This document shows positions 55,062 through 64,000 of a DNA stretch of 64,000 nucleotides, piece by piece (within the stretch, counting starts at the first letter, position 1; each line of letters starts with the position of its first letter). Below the pieces are notes generated by a model. It was not told where the DNA came from. It saw nothing but the letters and a program-made list of their open reading frames with translations, and ran no database searches. The translations under genes were made by a program, and so were the position numbers. The DNA lies in contig JAUKUA010000005.1 in NCBI GenBank assembly GCA_030549175.1, positions 4,278,001 to 4,342,000 on the forward strand. Reading direction: 5' to 3'. The stretch comes from Lasiosphaeris hirsuta. Its lineage: Eukaryota > Ascomycota > Sordariomycetes > Sordariales > Lasiosphaeriaceae.

Positions 55062-57012
55062 TTACATATCTATCAGTGTGACCCGTAATGGTTTGAAGGC
55101 AGTTTCCAGAAGTGGGATCCCAATTCTTAATGGTCTTATCGTATGAGTACGACGCAAGCCGGCCGTCTGGTGAGGATGCGACTGAGTTAGCTCCACCAGT
55201 GTGACACCACGGTCGTGACCTTTAATTGTGTCTGAGTGGCTTCCGAGGGTAGGATCCCAGATCCCGATGGTCCCATCGGATGAGCCTGATACCAACCGGC
55301 CGTCTGGTGAGAAGGCGATTGAATAAACCTCGTCATCATGACCCCGTAACGTCGCTAGGCAACTTCCAGAGGTAGTGGGGTTTCAGATCTTGATAGTCCT
55401 GCCATCTGAGCCCGACGCAGGAAGCCGGCCATCTGGAGAGAAGGCGACCGATTGAACCCAGCCTTCATGACTTTCTAATGTCGCTAGGCAAAGCATTCCA
55501 TTCCGTATCTATGCCTGGTGTTGTGCTAATCTAGTCGGGGGCTTCTGCTTCGAAAAGTTTCCTGATCAGACTCCCAGTCAATGCGAGCACCAGGGCTGAT
55601 GTGTGCGTTTTTGAAACGGGGCTTGCTCTACGATCGATCTGAAAGACAGTGCAAATCCATGTGCATCTCGGGCGAGAGCTGCTAAGTGCGCCTGACCAGT
55701 TCGTCCCTGCGTGCTTATTAGTTTAGTTGTCTCGGCGTTTGTTGGTTGTATACTCACTCGCAGCAGGGCCTCGAGTCGTGTTGTGGCAATGACACCAGCG
55801 GGCATGGCTCGGACAAGCCAGCACAGGTATTTCGTCTTAAGAAATTCGTAGACATCTCCGTCATCCTCTAGAAGATTGTTCGAGCCCGCATTCGTACTGC
55901 AAACCGAGCCACAAAGGTGGTAAATCCAGTAGACGCACGAATACCGCACCGTCGTTAGGGGATCCGGGTTTGGCACTTGGGCGCTGTCGATGGAAGCCCT
56001 CAAGTTGCCTAAGCGGTACATGTCGCGCGCCAACACGGCAGACATCCCCTCGAGCGACCTAGAACAAATGGTATTATGCACCTCTTACGTCCCAGACGGG
56101 AGGACCCAGCTGAAAGCCATCTTTGGCTCTTCGTTGGAGGCCGTGCCGAGCAGAAAGTCCTTGGCCGACTGATGGACGAAATAAACTGCCTGTTCCCGAA
56201 GGGCCAGAAACGAACCGCAGAGTTGGATGATCCTCTTGAGGAATCGGGGCTCGTCCGAGATTAGTTTTGGTACGTCAACTAAGATGGCTAGCTCTCGTAG
56301 TGGAAGAGGTTGATGGACGATGGTGGTGACAGCGAGAATCCGTTTGCAAATGTCAACATCCTTCGACTCGCCAATTTAGAGTATCATCCGGCCGTAGAGA
56401 GAAAATTGAGCCCGGGTGGAAAGTTCTGCAGCCCTGTCTCTATCTGCGGCCAATTGCGACTAGAGACGATCCATTTGACACGGGAGGACTTGGGCAGCTT
56501 CTTGGCAATCAACGTGAGAAGCTGTGACAGGATTGTCGTGCATTCGTCGAGCGCGTCGATAACCAGGTAGGTCGTCTTCAGGGTGTTGTCGTGAAGAATG
56601 TTGCTGAAGATGTCGGACAGGGCAACCCAGGTATTTGCATCCTCAAAGACGGTTTTGCCTGCGTTATCGTGCCTCTTCCGAATGTGTGAGACGAGTGATG
56701 GTTGTTGACAGACAAGCATGTAAACTAGGTCGCGCAGCACAGCGGTCGCGTTGTTGACGCGGGAGTCGGTGGCCTGGCAGAAGAAACAGGCCAAGTTGTA
56801 GTTATACCCATCCATCGGCGAAAGTAGTTCGCCCCAGCTCGTATATGACGCCACAGAGCAACATGGTCTTGCCTTTCCCCGGGTCGTCTTCTTGCGCCGG
56901 TCGAGGAGGCTGACATGCTTGCGTCTAATGCCGTGCATGTGCAGATGTCGCTCGGAGTAAACGGCTTGATTCTCAAGGCTGCTCGGCGGACGATGCCCGT
57001 GCCGAGCAACAC
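55062..57012 (-). pseudogene. HET-E/D-type NACHT-WD40 (NLR) pseudogene
   Basis: Relic of a fungal NOD-like receptor of the HET-E/HET-D class, which control non-self recognition and cell death. Reading down the minus strand: a Walker A, DPGKGKTMLLCG (56885 onward); a frameshift; CFFCQATDSRVNNATAVLRDL; the Walker B, TTYLVIDALDEC; and SSRNWPQIE. An internal deletion follows, then FPPGLN and, after another shift, a stop at 56378-56376. DICKRIL and ELAILVDVPKLIS through CGSFLALREQAVYFVHQSAKDFLL form the winged-helix part. After a stop at 56087-56085 come RSLEGMSAVLARDMYRL and RYSCVYWIYHLC. Three WD units with AFSPDGRL motifs end the gene, with a Trp codon turned to stop at 55385-55383. The region before Walker A and the N-terminal effector domain are missing. 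At least three shifts, three stops and a deletion rule out function. Confidence 0.85.
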
Positions 57013-60000
57013 GACCCAGCAGGACTAGACTTCATCCACCGGTGTCCTGGCTACTACGCATGCAGGTCTCGCCGGTGTCGACAAGGTTATTTCCTGCTTT
57101 CCCCCGCAGTTGAAGCGCTGATGAACCTGTCAAGGTTAGGAGTTCACTCCTAACGGTTTGTAAGATGTCAACTTGATTATTAGTAATAGACCAACGTCGT
57201 TACCTCTACTACACTCTCAGCGAAACCTGCGTCTTTCAAGTCTCTTACGACCCATCGTGGTCACCCCCGGCCTCACCCACACCCACACCTTCCGGGGTCT
57301 GATAGGCAATAATTAGGCGAGCTGGTGGTCAGTATGTGCCCTTCACGTACAAGCCCGAATCAACCCTTAATAGTATCATGTGGTGGACAATTCAGCTCGA
57401 TGATCCGTGGACCTGAAGGCTGGACTATCCATGCGTAGGCTCGCGTGATCTGACAAGCTTTGGGAGCCTGGGTGATGGGGGCGCTCGAGTGGCTTGCACA
57501 GCTACGGCTACACTGAAGTCACCGCTCGAGCATTGCCTCATTAATGCCTAGCTTTTGAGTAATGCATAACCGCGAGGTGTAACCGCCATATCGGGGGCAG
57601 AATAGCGGCGAAGTGGGAGGGTGATTGGAACTTGACAATAGAGACATGTGTCTTGAACAATAATCATCCAACCCGTTGTATTTCGTGCTCAGCTTTCTCA
57701 AAGATGAATGTATGTGGCTTGGCATTTGTCACTAACATGACCAAGATGATACTGGTCGCTCTCTGTTGCTAGTCCAGGAAAGCGCTCATCTAATAAGCCA
57801 CGAGACCAAAAATAGCGGACGCTATCATCTGCCCTTGGTCGATCATGGTATGAGCCATGTTCTGCAGATCTGACGAGACAGCTCGCCGTAATTAGCAACA
57901 CCTTTTATAAAGAGGAGCTCATGAATTGCCACGAAAATCCCGGCAAAGTCAGCCCCCAACTCATCCATGTGTGGGCTTACATGGCTTAACGACAAGCTTT
58001 TGTGGGGGGGGGAGTTTGGGGGCGCTCGGATGGCTTCAGCATGGACCAGGTTCCAGAAGGATGCCGATTCGAGAACGGCCTCAGCGCCTCGCCGTCGTGG
58101 GTATTATGCTCGGCAGGGCGTCGAGGAAGTGTGGACGCTCGGGGGTAAACACCAATTGTCATAAAAAGCCTCGTCGAGGGCGGACTCAAGCTACAGAGTT
58201 CTTATCTCTGTGCGGGTTTTGCATCATGGTGTAATGCGCAATTGGAATGTCGACAGTAAGCTTCGGCGCATCGACTTTGACGGCGCCTTCAGATTACTCG
58301 AATCTGGGGCTTCAGAAATCGAGGGATTAATCTTCAAGTGCGAAAATTACACGCTGAGATGCAGCTGTTGGGATTGGGCCTGACTGAGGGGGGGCAGACA
58401 GGAATGGCAGAAATGACAGAAGTACAGGAGCGACTGAATTGGACAGCCCCCACGCCAATACTCGTCGATAATCATCGCGCAAATGCAGGGGAGATCCGGG
58501 AGACCCAGGCCCGCCGTGGCGGTACGTACACCGGGCTAGTCCCTACGCACTAAGCAGGTTAGTACACGCTGCTCAATGGGGAAGTCGGCAGGAAGCGAGG
58601 AAATCGGAAGGGGAGCTGATCGTATTTGGCAGTCATTTTTGAGATTGCGATGTGGGAGTTCGAGAATGGCAACAATCTCAACAACACGAAAGCTGCAACT
58701 GCACCGGCCGAAGAGAACATGAACCCACCTGATTGTGGACGCCTTTTGGCCGAAGGATTGTTTTTTCTCGCGCTTGGCTCGCCAGGATCTCGTCTCGACT
58801 CCGCTTTTCCATGCCACACGTGACATGGGCCCAGCTAGGCCTGGCTGGGCCTGTCTCAGGTGCGATGACGAGCTTGACCGGCAGTCGGCCGGCTCTCGGG
58901 CGCCACCAGATTAGTCCCTGTTGTTAGGCCGAGCACGTCACTTTTGGAGAAGCAGCGCGGACCCGGGGGGGCACTTGGGAATAGTCGATACCCGCACAGC
59001 GCGCAGCGCGACCTTATCACGTTATCCTGTTGCCCATGCTGGGAACATTTGAAAGGCGCACCAGGACGGCCTCTAAATCTTATTTAAGATCTCGGGCACC
59101 AGCCATGCCAGATTCAGCACGGCGAGACGTGTTGCGAGCAACGCTATGTAGGCTAAGGCGTGGTGCCTGAACCCGTGTGCTAGTTCCGCCTCTGTTGAGG
59201 GTGTGTTCTTCCCGCAATGGGCGGCCGCTAACAGCTGTAACTTCCCCGCATGCAAAAACATGCAAAAGGTAGGGGCCAGAGACCCAGCTGACGAGCGATA
59301 ACGCCATTTTTGGGGCAAAGCAACAAAGAAACCCCCCTCCCGTCAAGCCTTCTTGCATCGGCTGGAAATCGGAACCCACCTGTCCAACAATATGACTGCA
59401 ACTCGTTCCGCTCCACTCGACGTCGATTTCGCCATTTTGGCCCTGTCTTGCACCAAAAAGCGACCTCAGGTCCTCCCTATCTTGCGCTACAACGCCGGTC
59501 ACTGTCTGCCAGCACCGCTCTCCGGTTCTAGGGGGGGGGGTAACATTCTGTTCCGGTTGTTGGCGATATATTTGTCTCATCAAACAGCATCGAGCAGCCA
59601 TTCTGGGCACCGGGCACGACACCCTCGACGGCGAATCCCAGCGATCACAGATATCCCGACGCAATCTGCAATCTCGCGCCAGATACGCCAGATACGCCAG
59701 ATAGTCGCCCGAACCGTCACCGGCACTTTGCCATCCCCCGTTGCTTATTGCCCACTTTCCATTGCGAGTTGGCTCTGCTGCATTGCGTGCGCCCCTGCCG
59801 CCGTGCCTCCCACCGTATCTGACTGCCCTCCGGCGGCCCCAACGCCCACATCGCATTGAGGCCGTTTGTTGCCAGTCCAGCCCCAGACTACAGACCACAG
59901 CAGTCCATTCGCAGGCCCCCCTTGTGCTGTCAACATTACCTGCTCCAACCTGGCTGGCCGTTTGACCGCTTGACCGCTCCGTGTGCCGCCTGTCTCTTAC

Positions 60001-60180
60001 ACAGCCGAGCCCTCCAGCAGGCGCTCCCTGTCAGCACGCAATCGCGCAATCGCACCAAATCGCCCTCAGCCTGACGGGCGCCGGCAAGCGAGCCCAATGC
60101 CTGCGGTAGGAGCTGCCACCATTTAACTCGTCGACGACGCAAGTGCCGCGGGTTGCTTGCGTCTTCGCCCTGTTCCTCTC
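57013..60180. other. 3.2 kb gene-free stretch
   Basis: No domain-bearing frame and no continuation of the NLR N-terminus that I can read. A 9-bp perfect inverted repeat lies at 57,135-57,154. Two stretches near 57,455-57,500 and 57,990-58,040 share motifs (CAAGCTTT, GGGGGCGCTCG, TGGCTT) and may be an old duplication. Minus frame 59,080-59,898 (272 codons) is open but looks like a shadow of the CT-rich leader of the F-box gene. Confidence 0.5.
57135..57154. repeat. Perfect 9-bp inverted repeat
   Basis: GTTAGGAGT and ACTCCTAAC are separated by two bases, just beyond the 5' end of the NLR relic. Function unknown; it could be an operator-like palindrome or an excision scar. Confidence 0.6.
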
Positions 60181-62656
60181 ATGGAATCTTCCCGCCGTTC
60201 CGCGATTACCAACGGCCTGCCCACGAGTCGACGTAACGGAAATCACTCTGACAATGACACCGATGCGCTCTCAAATGACGATGCACCGGCATACCACGTC
60301 CATGTAGGCCGCCTCGCCCACTCCCTCCACAAAAGCACCCCCCTCTCCTCGACTGGAGACGAAGACGGAGACGACGGAGCGACAGGAGGGTTGTTGAAGG
60401 AGGACAAGAGTTGCGATCGTATACGGTCGGAGGAGGAGGAACGGCATCGCTCCCTTCACAGCGTCACAAACATGTCTTCGATACTGATCGGCAAGACGGT
60501 CACGCCATTCCTCAAAGAACACATCCCAAGCCTCTACGCTCCGATCGGCAAACCTCGCAATGAGGAAACTTCCAAACAAAAGGACCCAAACACTAGGTAT
60601 TGCTACCGGCACCGCCCTGACTCCAAGTGTCGGAGGGCTGCCGACGAAGCAAAGATGATAATGATACAGAGAGAGCTTGACAAGCTGAGCTCGGCTGTGA
60701 GTCTGCCTTCTGTGTGTCTCCCGCAATGCGGCTCCGCACTTGCCATGTGGCTGGCAGTAATTTGCCACACACCACATCCAAAACACTAACCATTTTCCAG
60801 GATCAACAAGCCATCACGCATGTGTGGTCTCTGTTTTCTGCCGCTCCCGCCCGCCATCGCGAGCTGATGCTGCAGGGTGTCCTCGCCCAGCTGTGTTTCC
60901 CTCAGCTGTCGCTGGTCTCGCGAGAGGTCAGCGAGGCTCTCAAGATCGACTTCATCACCGCCCTACCTGTTGAGATTTCACAAAAGATATTGTGCTACCT
61001 CGACACGGTGAGCCTGACCAAGGCAGCCCAGGTCAGCCAGAGATGGCGACTGCTTGCAGACGACGACGCTGTGTGGGTGCGTATGTGTGAGCAGCACGTA
61101 AACCGGAAGTGCACCAAGTGTGGATGGGGACTGCCCCTACTCGAGCGCAAGAAGCTACGAAACTACACCAGACAGCGACAGCTTGCAAAGAGCAGCTCTC
61201 AAGGGAGGATCCAGGAGTTGACCGACGCGTATCGTGCCGAGGAGGCCAACCTGGCCCTCCCACCCGGAAAGAGAGCTCGAACTGCGGGCTTCTTGGAAGA
61301 CAGCCCGGATGGAAAGCGACAGCGGTACAATGGCCTGGTGAGCCGCGAAGCACCGCCACAACAAGAACGCAAGACTCGGAGCTGGAAAGCCGTGTATAGA
61401 GACCGGTGGCAGGTGAGTGCAACATTAGTCATCGGTTGAGCTGGGCTCCCCTCCTCTAACTGTGCATGGCAGGTCGGATACAACTGGAAGTATGGGCGGT
61501 GCTCGGTCAAGACGCTCAAGGGCCATACCAACGGAGTGACATGTCTTCAGCTTGATGACAATATTCTTGCATCGGGGTCTTACGATGCCACCATCAAGAT
61601 TTGTAACTATGCACCGCGCACTATGATATGTTTCTTAGTCATCACGTCCACTAACACGATTTCGCAGGGAACATCGAGACAGGAGAGGAGATTCGCACGC
61701 TGCGCGGCCACACACGAGGGATCCGTGCCCTGCAGTTCGACGACTCCAAGTTGATCAGCGGTAGTCTCGACAACACCATCAAGATTTGGAATTGGCACAC
61801 GGGCGAGTGCATCTCGACGCTTCAAGGCCACACGGATGGCGTCGTCAGCGTGCACTTTGACGCCCAGCTGTTGGCGAGCGGCTCAAGTGATAAGAGTGTC
61901 AAGATCTTCGACTTCAATTCCAAGGAGGCATTCTGCTTGAAGGGCCACAGCGACTGGGTAAACTGCACCCGGCTCGACATCAACAGCAGGACTGTCATGT
62001 CGGCCTCGGATGACACGACCATTAAGCTATGGGACCTAGACACCAAGCAAGTGATCCGGACCTTTGTGGGCCACGTCGGCCACGTACAGCAGGTCCTCCC
62101 CTTGCCGCCGGAGTACGAGCCTGATGAGGAGTTGACACAGGGAGTCAACGGGTCTAGTGACAACACAGACACGGTGTCGGTCACGAGCGGGCGGGGTGGA
62201 ACACCAGCTGTGTCCTTCGCACAGGGAGACCGTGCGTCGAGCACATCAACACCCCGCGACGAGGATATACGAATGCTCTACGGGTCATCATTTGCGGCGG
62301 ACCCATCGCGTCCGTTACCACCACGCTACTTTTTAACGGGCGGCCTCGACAGCACGATCCGGCTTTGGGATAGCGCCACGGGCGTCTGCTTAAAGACCAT
62401 GTTTGGCCATCTCGAAGGCGTGTGGTCACTTGCGGGCGACACAATTCGGGTCATCAGCGGGGCCAACGACGGCATGGTCAAGTGCTGGGAGCCGCGCAGC
62501 GGGAAGTGCGACGCAACTTTTACAGGCCATCGGGGCCCCGTGACTTGCGTGGGCCTGAGCGACAGCCGCATGGCCAGCGGTAGTGAGGACGGCGAAGTGA
62601 GGATTTATTCTTTCAAGGACGTCGGCAACGGCTCGGATAGCGGAACGCCGAAGTAA
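60181..62656 (+). CDS. sconB: F-box/WD40 protein SCON-2/sconB/Met30
   Basis: Substrate receptor of an SCF ubiquitin ligase that, in Neurospora (SCON-2), Aspergillus (SconB) and yeast (Met30), represses the sulfur-assimilation activator. Exons 60181-60696, 60801-61412, 61473-61602 and 61668-62656, 748 aa. The N-terminus is disordered, then the conserved [14 protein letters not shown] and [18 protein letters not shown]. The F-box (about residues 222-270) reads [32 protein letters not shown] linker with [19 protein letters not shown] and the signature WKAVYRDRW precede the WD40 propeller. Seven WD repeats follow, starting [19 protein letters not shown] 60-residue Ser/Thr/Asp-rich insert sits between repeats 4-5 (about 590-640). 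All three introns have CTAAC branch sites; the third splits a Trp codon. Slightly longer than the Neurospora protein, mainly through the N-terminus and the insert. Confidence 0.95.
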
Positions 62657-63475
62657 GAGGACGTCTATGGCAGACGACAACCGGATTGGAGGTGCATTTT
62701 GTGTGTTTTGGGTGCCTGGGATGAGAGAAAGGGAAATATTTGGTTTGGCCGCTCGGACCAGGGCAAAAAGGGCTTGTTTTACTTTGGGATTGTTTTGGGG
62801 GGGGGGAAGGCGGGGGGGCGCATTGCTGTGAATGCACATCTGCATCTGGGACAACCTGGATCTCAAAAGTAATATAGAAAGGGCATGGGGACACGGGCTA
62901 CGGAAATGGGAATAGGGACGGTATGCGGCATGGATGCGGGATGCGGGATGTGGGAAATGCCGGAATGGACAAGAGGCGATGGGAAATGGAATGGCGGGCA
63001 TTCATTAATCAGGAGAGAGATATACCCTTCACAGTGATTTAATTTAATGGATGCGTTTCTTGTCTGCCCCTCTGCCCCCTTCGCACGATACGATAGATAG
63101 CCTCGGCTTCGGGACCAACCCGGAAGCATCCGAGGGCGGTTGTCGAGACGGGTGTCGAGGCGGCTGGACGGTGAGCTCGGCAGGGGGGACTCGGGGGACT
63201 GGACTGACCCCACTATTGGCTCCCCCGCAAAATCACAAGCTCGGCTTGGGGTCGGTTATGGACCTTGTCCCGACCGGGTACGTCACTTGGGAAGAGATCA
63301 CAAGCCTTTCCGGCCGGCCAGCTCTCTGACAATGGCGATGGAGCAGTCACGGGGCCTCGTTCCGTCGGCTCTACGACACGGCCAATTGGTCTCCTGTTGG
63401 ATTGGATTCCAGGACTAGGCGCTGGCGAAGCTGTCAGATGCCAATTGTCGACTGCTAGGCCCTGACGACTGTGGG

Positions 63476-63501
63476 TTTTTTTTTTTTTTTTTTTTTTTTT
63501 T
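63476..63501 (+). repeat. Poly-T tract, 26 nt
   Basis: Uninterrupted T run 70 nt before the poly-C tract. Length may be inexact. Confidence 0.75.
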
Positions 63502-63570
63502 GGAGAGCTCCGTTGCGCCGATGGAGGGGCCCCGCGTGTTCTGGCCGGCATGTTTTTCTGAACGTCTTTG

Positions 63571-63591
63571 CCCCCCCCCCCCCCCCCCCCC
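63571..63591 (+). repeat. Poly-C tract, 21 nt
   Basis: Uninterrupted C run; the minus strand is G-rich and quadruplex-prone. Confidence 0.75.
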
Positions 63592-63873
63592 TTTCTCCAC
63601 ACTTTTATGCCCGTCGCACCGTCGTATCCCGTCAAGAAGCTGAAGCACGCGGTCGGAATACCGCGCGGAATGCCAGCATAGTAGCAGTGCCAGCAGCGCC
63701 TCGCTCGGCCGCGGGTCAAATGGAAGCTGCCTCCCCCTCCCCCTCTCCCTCTCCCTTCTGACTCAATGCGGTCGGCTCGCGGTGGGGATCATCTCCCGTG
63801 GCCATGCAGTTTCCCGTTTCCACACGGTTCCCCAGGTCTCCTGGATCTGGATGCCGTGCGGGCATCTCCAGTC

Positions 63874-63880
63874 TATATAT
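63874..63880 (+). promoter_or_regulatory. TATA box of a gene beyond the right edge
   Basis: TATATAT is followed by a CT- and CA-rich leader (ACTCGCACTGGCACTTTCTCC, later CCTACCCCAACCAACGG) up to the window end. This resembles the leaders of other genes here, so a plus-strand gene probably starts within a few dozen bases to the right. Confidence 0.5.
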
Positions 63881-64000
63881 CTCGGGCTGGTGCCGTCATG
63901 AAGACGGAACACATCTTTACTCGCACTGGCACTTTCTCCCTTCCCGCCTCCTCCGCACGCCTTGATCCCCTACCCCAACCAACGGCAGCGCCCAAGACAC

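Larger units (their letters stand above)
62657..64000. other. Right-edge intergenic region
   Basis: Begins with the sconB 3' region (a G9-10 run near 62,799) and includes a 26-T and a 21-C tract. No gene seen. The end looks like promoter and leader of a rightward gene outside the window. Confidence 0.5.

Noticed and set aside
59080..59898. 272-codon minus-strand frame before sconB
   Set aside because: Antisense to the CT-rich upstream region and leader of sconB, with no domain and repeated short motifs (DYLAYLAYLA) from a small DNA repeat.

Overview
This 64 kb window comes from the nuclear genome of a filamentous ascomycete. It is most likely a member of the Sordariales and plausibly of the Chaetomiaceae. 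The signs are short introns (about 44-90 nt) with GTRAGT-type donors and CTAAC branch sites, GC-rich third codon positions, a dispersed single 5S rRNA gene with its own TATA-like element as in Neurospora, and an AA9 lytic polysaccharide monooxygenase. SET9, NUDE, SCON-2/Met30 and velvet homologues and a HET-E-type NACHT-WD40 relic point the same way. Genes are monocistronic, lie on both strands and are separated by 0.5-5 kb.

Layout. 0-3.5 kb is an accessory stretch with an AA9 LPMO gene carrying a one-base frameshift, a decayed PAQR/haemolysin-III membrane protein gene and a small orphan gene. 3.5-5.8 kb is AT-richer and nearly gene-free, and holds an intron-bearing tRNA, probably Asn(GTT). 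5.8-25.3 kb is a core region with an ADP-ribose-type Nudix hydrolase, the dynein-pathway coiled-coil protein NUDE, the complete cytosolic acetyl-CoA carboxylase (2297 aa, three exons) and a 5S rRNA gene. At 25.3 kb is a very small velvet-like protein, followed by a 5 kb gene-poor stretch with simple repeats and a 25-G tract.

30.9-49.4 kb is dense with conserved genes: a BTB/POZ protein, the H4K20 methyltransferase SET9, mitochondrial ribosomal protein uL14m, RNA polymerase II subunit RPB9, the Pin1/Ess1 prolyl isomerase, an LrgA/LrgB-type membrane transporter and a coiled-coil protein whose N-terminus resembles augmin subunit HAUS3. 49.9-57.1 kb is a second accessory island: a split RING protein with an internal tandem duplication, a broken secreted KRE9/KNH1-like gene, a short acidic RING-like protein and a badly eroded HET-E/D-type NLR pseudogene. 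The window ends with an F-box/WD40 protein (SCON-2/sconB/Met30) and, at the right edge, what looks like the promoter and leader of a gene starting outside the window.

The breaks (frameshifts, premature stops, a lost splice acceptor) fall in accessory genes only. The long housekeeping genes, including 6.9 kb of acetyl-CoA carboxylase coding sequence, read through cleanly. That favours real gene decay over random assembly error, although three of the candidate indels lie in or beside mononucleotide runs and need checking against reads. The most interesting loci are the rpb9 intron with an in-frame Cys-rich reading frame, the duplicated split-RING protein, the mini-velvet protein and the NLR relic.
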